Source of the DNA: Haloarcula ordinaria
GTDB lineage: Archaea; Halobacteriota; Halobacteria; Halobacteriales; Haloarculaceae
Length of the DNA: 64,000 nt
Direction: 5' to 3'
NCBI RefSeq assembly: GCF_029338275.1
Contig: NZ_CP119789.1
Span: 248,001 to 312,000, forward strand
Shown: positions 43,933-52,849 of the stretch, piece by piece
Numbering within the stretch: position 1 is the stretch's first letter
Layout of the letters: every line of letters begins with the position of its first letter
Notes under the pieces: model-generated
The model's input: only the letters and a program-made list of their open reading frames with translations
Told to the model about the DNA's origin: nothing
The model's database searches: none
Made by a program: the position numbers and the translations under genes

Positions 43933-45228
43933 ATGTCCAAGACAACTCATTCAACACGGCAGACAATAGACACAGGAACGCTCGAAGGGGTGACCGTCGG
44001 CATTGTCGTCCAAGACAACTTCCCGGTTGACAGGCAGGTCCGCGCAAAGCGAATCGCGCGCACCTTAGACGATAAGGGATCAGAGGTGGTCGTCTTCGCC
44101 CGAAACACAGGCAGCGATCCCGCCCGCGGTGACATCGACGAAGAGACGCGTCCGAAGACGGAGCGCCTCCCGTACGCACTCGTCCGACGATTCTCCGTGC
44201 TCTCGTCGACACCCCTGTTCAACGTCGTGACGGCAGCGATTCCGCTCAACCCGGCGTGGATACTCTGGTCGGTGCTCGTCTTCTCGCGCCACGACGTCGA
44301 TGTCGTGGTTGTCTGTGATCTACGAACGGGGATTTCGGCGGGCATCGCGGCGAAATTACTGGGTCTCCCGGTCGTTCTTGACCTCCGAGAGAACTACGTC
44401 GGCCTCGCGAAGAGTCTCCCGGCCGAGACGCTAGTCGACCGTCTCGTCCAGAACGAACGGCTGATAGCGGCACTCGAACGATCGACGATTCGACTGGCCG
44501 ACCTCGTATGGGTCGTCGTCGAGGAACGACGAACTCAGTTAGTCGAGGAGGGCGTCCCGGCATCGAAGCTCGTCCTCGTCAGCAACACGCCGGAACTATC
44601 GCCAGACGACGGACTCGAGGAAACAATGACCGTACCGTCGAACGAGTTCGACTGGCCAGGATTCACGCTCGTCTACGTCGGCGTCCTCAACGAGTTTCGT
44701 GGACTCGACCTGATAGTGGAGGCTATCGCGCACCTACAGCACGACGACAGCGACCAACCAGTCCACTTCGCGATAGCGGGTGACGGCCCACACAGAGCGC
44801 AGCTGGAGCGCCGGTGTCGGTCACTCGGTATCGAAGACCAGGTGACGTTTACTGGTTGGATAGACGCAGAGCGCGTTCCAGAGTTCCTCGCATCCGGGGA
44901 CCTCGGCGCCATTCCCCACCGAATAACGCCACTGACGGAGCAGACCGTCCCGAACAAGCTCTTCGACTGCATGGTCGCCGGACTGCCGGTGTTGACGCGG
45001 GATGTGACGCCAATTAGACGGATCGTCGAGGCGGAGAACTGCGGCTGGATCCTACCGAGCGACGTCACCCCCGAAGAGGCCGCCGTTCAGATACGCCGGC
45101 TGACGACGGAAGACCTCGAATCAGTCGGTATGAACGGCCGGAAAGCCGTCGAAAACCGATACAACTGGTCTCGCGACGCCGAACGAGTAACTGAATCCCT
45201 TGCCCGGTTGCATAAGCAGCAAGCCTAA
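43933..45228 (+). CDS. Glycosyltransferase family 4
   Basis: 431 residues from ATG 43933; a GTG 10 codons upstream is possible. GT-B fold: F-P-V-D-R-Q-V-R-A-K-R near the N-terminus, V-Y-V-G-V-L-N-E-F-R-G-L-D-L at the start of the donor domain, I-A-G-D-G-P-H-R-A-Q-L, V-T-F-T-G-W-I, and P-N-K-L-F-D-C-M-V-A-G-L-P-V in place of the usual E-x7-E. It would add a sugar from a nucleotide donor to the lipid-linked intermediate at the inner face. It is followed by a 400-base gap, so it is probably monocistronic. Confidence 0.87.
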   Translation: MSKTTHSTRQTIDTGTLEGVTVGIVVQDNFPVDRQVRAKRIARTLDDKGSEVVVFARNTGSDPARGDIDEETRPKTERLPYALVRRFSVLSSTPLFNVVTAAIPLNPAWILWSVLVFSRHDVDVVVVCDLRTGISAGIAAKLLGLPVVLDLRENYVGLAKSLPAETLVDRLVQNERLIAALERSTIRLADLVWVVVEERRTQLVEEGVPASKLVLVSNTPELSPDDGLEETMTVPSNEFDWPGFTLVYVGVLNEFRGLDLIVEAIAHLQHDDSDQPVHFAIAGDGPHRAQLERRCRSLGIEDQVTFTGWIDAERVPEFLASGDLGAIPHRITPLTEQTVPNKLFDCMVAGLPVLTRDVTPIRRIVEAENCGWILPSDVTPEEAAVQIRRLTTEDLESVGMNGRKAVENRYNWSRDAERVTESLARLHKQQA

Positions 45229-45650
45229 CTGGTGGTCTGTCGACTGTAAGTAAGCGGGCATTGGATTTGCAAGTTCTTAATTAGTAAAAAACGTCTGCAT
45301 AATTAACCAAGGGTCGCTGAATAAACCGCGCAACTGCTCAACTACGTAGATAGTCCATCGATGAGTCAGGTAAGGCTTCGATGGGAAGCGATCCCGGTTC
45401 GTATCGGATGTCACCTCTCCACGTCGAATTCTCCACAGAGTCGTCCCAATAGGAATGAGCGGCCAACGGGAGCGTGCAGACTCCGAATGAGACTGTATCT
45501 GGACAGGGTAGTTCGATATACCAAGCATTACTGGCGATGGTGTCGACGGACAGTGTAGTTCGGGGCAGAAACAACACCTGTCGGCTGTCTGGATCCGATA
45601 TTCTCTGATTTACTATAAGGTCAGTTTACGTGTGACAACGTGGAGACATC
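45229..45650. other. Gap of 422 bases without a supported gene
   Basis: Several short open frames cross it on both strands, none with a credible protein. TTAGTAAAAAACG at its left end is A/T-rich, and TTACTATAAGG at about 45610-45620 looks like a TATA box for what follows. It may be decayed mobile DNA, but nothing was identified. Confidence 0.45.
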
Positions 45651-45806
45651 ATGACCTGCTATCCCACGCTCTCCTCGGTCGCCGAACGCGACGAATCGGA
45701 GGCTGGACCACCAGTTACTGTTACCCTGAGGAGCGGAAGCGAACTGCGAGATAGTGTCACGGTCTCGAATCTCAGTCCATCGTTTCGAATCGCGAGGAGC
45801 ACATAG
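45651..45806 (+). CDS. Possible 51-residue leader ORF upstream of the GT2 gene
   Basis: ATG 45651 to TAG 45804-45806 encodes 51 residues starting M-T-C-Y-P-T-L-S-S-V and ending F-R-I-A-R-S-T. The stop is directly followed by the ATG of the downstream glycosyltransferase. A TATA-like TTACTATAAGG lies 31-41 bases upstream. Codon third positions favour G/C moderately. No family is recognised. Because it abuts the next start exactly, it may couple translation, or it may be chance. Confidence 0.3.
   Translation: MTCYPTLSSVAERDESEAGPPVTVTLRSGSELRDSVTVSNLSPSFRIARST
45794..45799 (+). promoter_or_regulatory. Shine-Dalgarno GAGGAG before the GT2 start
   Basis: GAGGAG lies 7 bases upstream of ATG 45807. 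In an otherwise leaderless-rich genome it indicates translation from a transcript with a 5' leader, supporting transcription from further upstream (through the 51-codon ORF). Confidence 0.5.
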
Positions 45807-47078
45807 ATGGCCATTGAGAAGGACCACACGAGACGAACTACTACTTCACCGGGGGCCGAGCGATTACTACTCCCATACGACAGCGAAGAACAACCAGTCG
45901 TCAGTGTCGTCCTCCCGACGCTAAACGAGGAAGCGGGTATCGGCGAGTGCATGGAGCGCATCGAGACCGCGCTCGAAGAGCTGGACGTCCCCGGCGAGGT
46001 CATCGTCAGCGACAGCTCGACCGACCGAACGCCCGAGATAGCTCGCGAGAACGGCGGCATCGTCGTCAAGCCCGACAAGGAGGGCTACGGCTACGCCTAC
46101 CGGTACGGGTTCCAGTTCGCTCGCGGGGAGTACATCGTCATGGGCGACGCAGACACGACCTACGACTTCGAGTCCATCCCGAGACTACTCGCGCCGCTAG
46201 AGCGAGACGAGGCGGATATCGTCCTTGGCAGCCGGTTCGAGGGACGAATCGAGTCGGACTCGATGCCGCCGCTGCACAAGTACGTCGGTAATCCACTGCT
46301 CACGAAATTCCTCAACACCTTCTACGACGCCGGTGTGACCGACGCACACAGCGGCTTTCGCATCTTCAGGCGCGAGCTCCTCGACGACCTCGAACTCCGC
46401 TCAGACGGGATGGAGTTCGCCAGCGAGATGATTATGTCCGCGGCGGAGAACGACCTCAGGATTCGGGAGGTACCCATAGTCTACCACAGCCGGAAGGGCG
46501 AAGAGACACTGGATAGTTTCAGTGATGGCTGGCGACACGTCAAGTTCATGCTGTTGAACGCGCCGCGATACCTCTTTACCGTCCCGAGTATCCTCGCGAC
46601 CGGCGTCGGTGTCCTCGTCATGCTCGCGTCGTTACTTCGTATCGAGTTCGCTACCGTAAATTTCGGCACCTACACGTTAGTCGCCGGAAGCCTTCTCACT
46701 GTGATGGGGTATCAGATCGGTAGTCTCGCAGTGTTCAGTTCGGTCGCGTCGAATCCGATTCAGGAGCCCTCGGACCCGGTCACGAACTGGGTGCGAGAGA
46801 CGATGAGCCTGGAACAGGGGACGCTGCTGGGACTGGGAATCTTCACTGTCGGTGGCGTCGCCACAACGGTCATGGCCGTCGACTGGGTCTCGAGTGGATA
46901 CACGGCCGAACCGCCGCTGATGTGGCTCTTGCTCGCGTTCACCGTGTTGCTCGTCGGGATGCAGACGATATTCTTTTCATTTTTCCTGGCGATGCTGGTC
47001 AACGACCGCAACACGACGTACGAGACCACCACACAGGAATCGGATCAACTCATGGTCTCCCAGGGCACGCAGGACTGA
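45807..47078 (+). CDS. Glycosyltransferase family 2 with membrane domain (DPM/AglJ-like)
   Basis: 423 residues. GT-A domain with V-V-L-P-T-L-N-E-E-A-G-I, V-S-D-S-S-T-D-R-T, G-Y-G-Y-A-Y-R-Y-G and G-D-A-D-T-T-Y (the donor-metal site), then S-G-F-R-I-F-R-R-E and S-R-K-G-E-E-T-L. After residue about 250, four hydrophobic helices end the protein. The pattern is that of dolichyl-phosphate sugar synthases such as AglJ or Dpm1, with extra helices. It would load a hexose on dolichyl phosphate for extracytoplasmic GT-C enzymes such as the 41740-43716 or STT3-like proteins. It is the last gene of the glycan island. Confidence 0.87.
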   Translation: MAIEKDHTRRTTTSPGAERLLLPYDSEEQPVVSVVLPTLNEEAGIGECMERIETALEELDVPGEVIVSDSSTDRTPEIARENGGIVVKPDKEGYGYAYRYGFQFARGEYIVMGDADTTYDFESIPRLLAPLERDEADIVLGSRFEGRIESDSMPPLHKYVGNPLLTKFLNTFYDAGVTDAHSGFRIFRRELLDDLELRSDGMEFASEMIMSAAENDLRIREVPIVYHSRKGEETLDSFSDGWRHVKFMLLNAPRYLFTVPSILATGVGVLVMLASLLRIEFATVNFGTYTLVAGSLLTVMGYQIGSLAVFSSVASNPIQEPSDPVTNWVRETMSLEQGTLLGLGIFTVGGVATTVMAVDWVSSGYTAEPPLMWLLLAFTVLLVGMQTIFFSFFLAMLVNDRNTTYETTTQESDQLMVSQGTQD

Positions 47079-47149
47079 GACGAGGGCGGGGACGATACGC
47101 CCGACACCGCTGTCGATGCACATAAGTCGACCCGAGCAAACCGAGGACC

Positions 47150-47746
47150 ATGCGCCAGTTCGTCGTCGTCGGTCACGACGCACCCACGACACCGGACTTC
47201 TCGCTCGACGACCTCGCCGGAGCAGCCGGTCGGCTCGACGTCCTCTGTCGCTGCGTCAACAGCGCCTTCTTCCTCAGCCACGACATCCGCACGGACGTCC
47301 GCGCCCACCTCGTGCTCGCCGACGAATACACGGTCACCTTCGACGGGAGCGACCTCCGGCGACTCAACCCAGACGAGCGCTCGACCGCCGCGCTCGTCCG
47401 AAATGCCCTCGAAGAGCGTGAGGAAGCCATCGGACACATCCCCGTCGAGACGTCCCCCGGGGTTTCGCTCACGCGCCGTGGGTTCGAGGGGACCGTCGAA
47501 GACGTCGCCGCCCGTGGGACAGTCGTCCAACTCCACGAGGACGGCGACCCTGTCGTCGACGCCGACCCACCGTCGAACCCGGTGTTCGTCCTCTCGGACC
47601 ACCACGACTTCGAGCCGAACGAAGCCGACCTGCTCGCGGATTACGCCGAAGAACGTGTCTCACTCGGTCCAAAGGCGCTCCACGCCGACCACGCGATTAC
47701 GGTCGCGCACAACTACCTCGATACCGAGGGGTTCACACAGTACTGA
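47150..47746 (+). CDS. trmY: tRNA (pseudouridine(54)-N(1))-methyltransferase
   Basis: 198 residues, the usual length. It begins [36 protein letters not shown], and [17 protein letters not shown] are TrmY (SPOUT family, DUF358) signatures. It makes 1-methylpseudouridine at tRNA position 54, the archaeal substitute for ribothymidine. The start at 47150 is the first ATG. It marks the return to core genes. Confidence 0.95.
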   Translation: MRQFVVVGHDAPTTPDFSLDDLAGAAGRLDVLCRCVNSAFFLSHDIRTDVRAHLVLADEYTVTFDGSDLRRLNPDERSTAALVRNALEEREEAIGHIPVETSPGVSLTRRGFEGTVEDVAARGTVVQLHEDGDPVVDADPPSNPVFVLSDHHDFEPNEADLLADYAEERVSLGPKALHADHAITVAHNYLDTEGFTQY

Positions 47747-47832
47747 AACACATCTTCGAACAGACAGCCTCCTCTCGCAGAGTCACAGGCTATACATACC
47801 AGTTCTGCCAACTGGCGAGCAACCACTGAGCA

Positions 47833-48288
47833 ATGAAGATTCGAGTGCCGCTGCTGCCGCGCTGGCTTCGCTGGAGTTTCGTCGTCGGTATCGCAGGGTT
47901 CATCTTCTACACGTCGATTCTCGTCGCACCACCGAGTTCGCCGATAGATACACTCAGGTTCGAACTCATTCCGCTAGACAAGTGGCGTCACTTCCTCGCG
48001 TACGGTGTGCTGGCGGGAGCGATACTGTATGCCACCGTGGACAGGCAGGTGTCGGTTCTCGGGAGTGTCTCACTCGTCGTCGGTCTCGCATTCGTCTACG
48101 GTGTCGGTATCGAGTTCGGCCAGTCGCTGATTCCGAACCGGTACTTCTCCCTGCTGGACGCGTACGCCAATTTCCTGGGAACACTCCTCGTCACGCCGTG
48201 GTATCTCGTCCGACGACACGTGGAGTTCGCCGAGGTGCGGACCTGGATTTCAGAGTTCAGGGTGACGACGGACACCCAGCAGGAGTAA
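47833..48288 (+). CDS. VanZ-like membrane protein
   Basis: 151 residues with about four hydrophobic helices. L-D-K-W-R-H-F-L-A-Y-G-V-L and G-I-E-F-G-Q-S-L-I-P-N-R-Y-F-S-L-L-D-A-Y-A-N are hallmarks of the VanZ family (the conserved D-K-x-x-H and E-x-x-Q, D-x-x-A-N positions). Function in archaea is unknown; family members occur in envelope and lipid contexts. It lies 86 bases after trmY, on the same strand. A second VanZ-like gene is at 62932-63309. Confidence 0.82.
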   Translation: MKIRVPLLPRWLRWSFVVGIAGFIFYTSILVAPPSSPIDTLRFELIPLDKWRHFLAYGVLAGAILYATVDRQVSVLGSVSLVVGLAFVYGVGIEFGQSLIPNRYFSLLDAYANFLGTLLVTPWYLVRRHVEFAEVRTWISEFRVTTDTQQE

Positions 48289-48417
48289 CCGTCGAGGAGT
48301 CGTGCCAGAAGAATTTTGCCGCGTCAGTCGTTGGAGGCTGTATGATGGGTCCCTGCGACAGCACTCGAACGGTACGGCTCGGAACCAGCACACCGCCTCC
48401 CGCTCGACAGTATTCGG

Positions 48418-50544
48418 ATGACTGAGCACGACCGGCTAGACCGCCGGACAGTCCTCGGCGCACTCGCCAGCGCCGGTGCCGGAGCGGTCGCGGGCTGTGG
48501 CGCACTCCAGGGCGAGAGCGACAGCGAAGCGACGGAAGTAGAGGACGACCGTGCCCACGACCTCGCAGCGCAGTTCGCGCCGGTCGTCTACTTCGACGAG
48601 TACGAGCCGTGGTTCCCGACGGACCCGCGACCGTACACCAGCGAACAGGACGGCGAGACCATCGTCACCGGGTTCGACGCCTTCGACGGCTACCACGAGC
48701 GATTCACGGGCGACCAGCCCCCGAACCCGACCGTATTCTATAACGTCGTCCAGTACGAGGAGTCGCCGCTGGCGGCGGTCCAGTTCTGGATGTACTCCGC
48801 GTTCGACCAGTTCACGACGAACTTCCACTGGCACGACTGGGAGGTGCTGCACGTCTTCGTCGACACCGACTCCGGCGAGCCACAGCTCTACGTCGCCAGT
48901 TCGCACTCCCGGAAGGTCCCGAACAACGAATTTCTGGACCCCGAGCCGGACAGCGTCCCGCGCATCCTCTCTGAACTGGGCTCGCACTCCAGTGCGCTCT
49001 CGCTGAACGACATCCCGGACCGCTTCCAGCGGTTACCGACGGGCAACTCCTTTGCCGACATCACGAACAGCCCCATCGAGACCATCGAGGACATCGCCTC
49101 GATACCGCTGGCCTACGGCCTCCCGCGCGACGAGGGCCGGCGCTTGCCCTACGTGGTCCCGGAACTCGACGGCGCACCCATCTACGAGGACGACCGCTTG
49201 CCCTCGGTCGAAGAGTCCGACCTCGTCGACCAGCGCCTGGCGATCCGGTCCTTCGACGCGCTCTCGTCGCCACCGTCGGACCTGCCGGGACGGTCGACGG
49301 GGCTCGTCTTCGACCACGAGGAGCGTGAGGGCGACGCCGACGTCGAATATGCGCTGGCGCCGACGAGTGAAATCGAGCACATCACGGACTTCACCGGCCC
49401 GCAGTTGAGTTTCGAGTTCGCGGTCCCGCAGTTCGCCGAGGACGCCATCGCCGGGCACATCACGACAACAGGGGCACCCTGGGGCCAGCCCCGGTACGCG
49501 AACCCGGCGGCCGATATCTCGGAGCCGAACCACCGACGGGCGCTGGCCGACCGCTACGAGGCCATCGGTGCGCCGTCGTCGGTCAACAGCGTCGTCGCGC
49601 AGGTCACCGCGGCAGTCACCACCGACGCGGCACCCGACGGCGAAGGGCTGACGACCGAATCCTCGCCCGTCGAAGCGCTCGTAGTACTCGAAAGCGACCC
49701 GGAAGCCGCGCCGACGTTCGGCGGCGTGGCGGCGCTTCAGGACGTCCCGGCAGGTGAGCACCGACTCACCGTCAACGGTGCGGGACAGGCGCCACATAGC
49801 GAGGCGGTGTCGGTCAGCGAGAACGAGGGAGAGAACTCGGTCACGACAGCAGGTGTCGACGGCGAGATCCCGCTGGTCGCCCGCGAGTCGGCGACGAAGC
49901 TGGAGGTCGACAGCGACGGAGCCGACAGCGACCTGACCGACCTCGCCGTCGAAGACGACTTCGCGGGGCGACTGTACGACGCCCCGCTGTCGGGGCCGGA
50001 CGCCGTCTACGTCCATCGCGGCGGTGCCTACACCACAGAAGTTCGCGACAGCGACGACGAGGTGGGCGCGTTCCGGGTGAACCCCGACCCCGAGGGCGGC
50101 GAGGGCGTTCGTATCGACCGGCCGAACACCGGCAAGGCGTCGCTGGCGACGTTCCTGGCCGACATCAGCGACGAGACGCGTGCCGAAGTCGCCGCGGTGG
50201 CCGACGGCGACGACGAGAGTGACGATAGCGACGAGAGTGGAGCGTCCGGGTCGCAGCAGCGACAGACCGACGGCGGTGGGCAGTCGAACGCCGTCCAGGG
50301 GCTCGCCCAGGCGCTCGGTGCCGTGGCCGAGGCAGCGCGGCGAGCAGCCGAACGGGCCGAGAACGGCGAGCGCGGCCGGGCCGACGAGAGCCTGCAGACG
50401 GTCATCGACCGGCTCGGACGCGTCGCTGGACGACTCGCCGAGGCCCAGTCCGACCTCCCCGGCGGACTCGCGAACGCGACGGAGCGTCGGCTCGAACAAG
50501 CCCAGCGCCGTTCTGAGCAAGCGAGGAACGCGAACAAACTCTGA
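48418..50544 (+). CDS. Tat-exported lipoprotein with Vps62-like domain and C-terminal coiled coil
   Basis: 708 residues. D-R-R-T-V-L-G-A-L-A-S-A-G-A-G-A-V-A-G-C is a Tat signal with lipobox. Residues about 45-330 resemble the Vps62/DUF946-like domain (F-A-P-V-V-Y-F-D-E-Y-E-P-W-F-P near the start; F-Y-N-V-V-Q-Y; H-W-H-D-W-E-V-L-H-V-F-V). The middle contains beta-rich modules, and the end (about 580-708) is Ser/Asp-rich followed by an Ala/Arg/Glu-rich coiled coil. It is likely a surface protein. The domain call is tentative and its role is unknown. Confidence 0.72.
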   Translation: MTEHDRLDRRTVLGALASAGAGAVAGCGALQGESDSEATEVEDDRAHDLAAQFAPVVYFDEYEPWFPTDPRPYTSEQDGETIVTGFDAFDGYHERFTGDQPPNPTVFYNVVQYEESPLAAVQFWMYSAFDQFTTNFHWHDWEVLHVFVDTDSGEPQLYVASSHSRKVPNNEFLDPEPDSVPRILSELGSHSSALSLNDIPDRFQRLPTGNSFADITNSPIETIEDIASIPLAYGLPRDEGRRLPYVVPELDGAPIYEDDRLPSVEESDLVDQRLAIRSFDALSSPPSDLPGRSTGLVFDHEEREGDADVEYALAPTSEIEHITDFTGPQLSFEFAVPQFAEDAIAGHITTTGAPWGQPRYANPAADISEPNHRRALADRYEAIGAPSSVNSVVAQVTAAVTTDAAPDGEGLTTESSPVEALVVLESDPEAAPTFGGVAALQDVPAGEHRLTVNGAGQAPHSEAVSVSENEGENSVTTAGVDGEIPLVARESATKLEVDSDGADSDLTDLAVEDDFAGRLYDAPLSGPDAVYVHRGGAYTTEVRDSDDEVGAFRVNPDPEGGEGVRIDRPNTGKASLATFLADISDETRAEVAAVADGDDESDDSDESGASGSQQRQTDGGGQSNAVQGLAQALGAVAEAARRAAERAENGERGRADESLQTVIDRLGRVAGRLAEAQSDLPGGLANATERRLEQAQRRSEQARNANKL

Positions 50545-50601
50545 ATAGAGATGTGATTGGAGACCATCACCGGTAAGTCTTCGACGCCCCCAGCCACGGG
50601 C

Positions 50602-51147
50602 ATGACCGACGACCTCGCGTGGGAGACGCTCGCCGCCGACACCGCCTACACCTGTCCGGGCTTCGACGTGGTTCACGAGGACGTGCGCCTGCCCGACGGT
50701 ACCGAGACGGACTTCGATTACTTCCACGAGGGCGAGAGCGTGGTCATCCTGCCGTTCACGTCCGAGGGAGCGGTGGTCGTCATCGAAGAGTGGCGACAGG
50801 CGGTCAAACGGGTGAACTACGGCCTCCCCGCTGGAAGCATGGAGGACCACGACGACGACCCCGAGACGGCCGTCGGCCGCGAACTCGCCGAGGAGACCGG
50901 CTACGAGGCGGGATCAGTCGAGTACCTCTACAGTGCCGAACCCGCGAACGGCTACTCCGATTCGGTGTTCCACTACTTCGTCGCCCAGGACTGTGAGCCG
51001 ACCGCCGAGCAGAACCTGGATTTCAACGAGTCCATCCACGTGGAGACGACCGAGTTCGAGTCGCTCGTGGAGAGGGTTCGAGAGGGTGAACTGCGGGACG
51101 GCCGCTCCGCGATCGGGATTCTCTACTACGCGCTGTTCGAGCAGTGA
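50602..51147 (+). CDS. Nudix hydrolase (ADP-ribose pyrophosphatase-like)
   Basis: 181 residues from ATG 50602; 15 further in-frame codons upstream lie outside homology. V-I-L-P-F-T-S-E-G-A-V-V-V-I-E-E-W-R-Q-A is the ADPRase-type lead-in, and L-P-A-G-S-M-E-D-H-D-D-D-P with A-V-G-R-E-L-A-E-E-T-G-Y is the Nudix box (one or two residues longer than standard). It probably hydrolyses ADP-ribose or a related nucleoside diphosphate derivative. It is distinct from the Gmm-like Nudix enzyme at 16069-16527. Confidence 0.83.
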   Translation: MTDDLAWETLAADTAYTCPGFDVVHEDVRLPDGTETDFDYFHEGESVVILPFTSEGAVVVIEEWRQAVKRVNYGLPAGSMEDHDDDPETAVGRELAEETGYEAGSVEYLYSAEPANGYSDSVFHYFVAQDCEPTAEQNLDFNESIHVETTEFESLVERVREGELRDGRSAIGILYYALFEQ

Positions 51148-51343
51148 TTGATGTCAATCATTTTATCTATGCGCGAAATATCTAAAACCAAGAGAAGTCC
51201 CGCTGACTGAGGCAGAGAAAACTAGAATGCGCAGCGGCCGATGCAACTCTGGTGTCGAATCGGACGAAGACGACATCGACGAGATTCGCTACGGGTAGCC
51301 CGGGAACACAACCCTTAGGCGCGCCCCCGCCCGACGACGGACA
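51148..51343. other. Gap upstream of tgtA
   Basis: A/T-rich near 51155-51185, then GC-rich. CCCTTAGG at about 51312-51319 lies some 28 bases before ATG 51344 and could be the tgtA promoter box. No gene. Confidence 0.35.
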
Positions 51344-52816
51344 ATGACGAACTTCGAGGTCCGCCAGTACGACGCCGCGGGCCGCCTGGGAAAAGTCGAG
51401 GTCCCACGCGCCGGCGTCACCGTCGAGACGCCGACCATCCTCCCGGTCGTGAACCCGCACGTCCAGACCATCGACCCGGCGGCGCTGGAATCCGAGTTCG
51501 GGGCCGAGATTCTCATCACGAACAGCTACATCCTGCACAAGTCCGACGAACTCCGCGAGCCGGCGCTCGAACAGGGCCTGCACGACCTGCTGGACTTCTC
51601 GGGGGCCATCATGACCGATTCGGGCTCGTTCCAGCTGGCCGAGTACGGCGAGATATCGGTGACGACCGAGGAGATTCTCGAGTTCCAGCACGACATCGGG
51701 AGCGACATCGGGACGCCGGTCGACATCCCCACACCGCCGGATGTCGACCGCGAGCAGGCCGAAGACGAGCTGGCGACGACCCAGGACCGACTGGAGCGCG
51801 CCGCGAGCGTCGACACCGGCGAGATGCTCGTCAGCGCCCCGGTCCAGGGCTCGACGTACCCGGACCTCCGGGAGCAGGCGGGCCATCACGCCGTCGAGAC
51901 CGGCCTCGACGTCTTCCCCCTCGGTGCCGTCGTCCCGCTGATGAACGAGTACCGCTACGCCGACCTCGCGGACGTGGTGGCGGCGTGCAAGCGTGGTCTG
52001 GGTGAGGTGGGGCCGGTCCACCTCTTCGGCGCGGGCCACCCGATGATGTTCGCGATGGCCGCCGCGCTGGGCTGTGACCTCTTCGATTCGGCGGCGTACG
52101 CACTCTACGCTCGCGACGACCGGTACCTGACGGTGCGGGGAACCCAGCAACTCGACGACCTGGACTACTTCCCGTGTCACTGCCCGGTCTGTACGGAGTA
52201 CACACCCGACGAACTCGACTCGCTGGACGAAGACGCACGCGAGGACCTGCTCGCCCGACACAACCTCCACGTCACCTACGGCGAGATTCGGACCGTCAGG
52301 CAGGCCATCCGCAGCGGGAACCTCATGGAGCTGGTCGACTCGCGGGCTCGCGGTCACCCGTCGATGGTCGACGGCTACCGCACCCTGCTGGACCACGCCG
52401 AGCAACTCGAACGGTCGGACCCCGCCTCGAAGCACGCGATGTTCTACACCTCACACGAGAGCGCGCGTCGACCCGAAGTGCTGCGCCACCACGAGCGTCT
52501 CGACCGGTTCGACCTCGAAGGTGACGAAGTGCTGCTGACCGAGGGCGGGTCGAACGACCGCTACGACGAGACGTGGGGCGTCCTGCCGCCCTTCGGTCCG
52601 TACCCGCGCGAACTCTCGGAGACCTATCCGCTGAACGCCGAGACGCCCGAGCGAACCGACCGGGCAGCTTGTGAAGCAGCGGCCGACGGCGTGGCGCGAC
52701 TGGTCGACTGTCATCCCAAGGTCTCGTTCACGCTGGTCCACGACGACTGGCCGGAGACGGCGCTCACGCGAGTGCCCGACCAGGTGCGAGTTCGCGACCT
52801 CCACGAGCGGGACTGA
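51344..52816 (+). CDS. tgtA: tRNA-guanine(15) transglycosylase (archaeosine pathway)
   Basis: 490 residues of the catalytic (beta/alpha)8 part. [20 protein letters not shown] and V-D-I-P-T-P are TGT signatures; the Asp of T-D-S-G-S-F-Q is the catalytic-site residue. A zinc site (C-H-C-P-V-C-T, plus a later H) is present. The enzyme exchanges G15 in the D-loop of tRNAs for preQ0. The length corresponds to the haloarchaeal form without a C-terminal PUA region. ArcS, the next enzyme of the pathway, is encoded at 58625-60412. Confidence 0.96.
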   Translation: MTNFEVRQYDAAGRLGKVEVPRAGVTVETPTILPVVNPHVQTIDPAALESEFGAEILITNSYILHKSDELREPALEQGLHDLLDFSGAIMTDSGSFQLAEYGEISVTTEEILEFQHDIGSDIGTPVDIPTPPDVDREQAEDELATTQDRLERAASVDTGEMLVSAPVQGSTYPDLREQAGHHAVETGLDVFPLGAVVPLMNEYRYADLADVVAACKRGLGEVGPVHLFGAGHPMMFAMAAALGCDLFDSAAYALYARDDRYLTVRGTQQLDDLDYFPCHCPVCTEYTPDELDSLDEDAREDLLARHNLHVTYGEIRTVRQAIRSGNLMELVDSRARGHPSMVDGYRTLLDHAEQLERSDPASKHAMFYTSHESARRPEVLRHHERLDRFDLEGDEVLLTEGGSNDRYDETWGVLPPFGPYPRELSETYPLNAETPERTDRAACEAAADGVARLVDCHPKVSFTLVHDDWPETALTRVPDQVRVRDLHERD

Positions 52817-52849
52817 GCGGGCTACGAACGGATCCGTGACCCCCCGGGC

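Noticed and set aside
45277..45577. Short open frames in the gap after the GT4 gene, considered as an insertion-sequence remnant
   Set aside because: No transposase motif could be read in any frame on either strand.
49033..50850. Minus-strand 605-codon open frame across the Vps62-like lipoprotein
   Set aside because: Antisense shadow; the plus-strand frame has a Tat/lipobox start and domain similarity.
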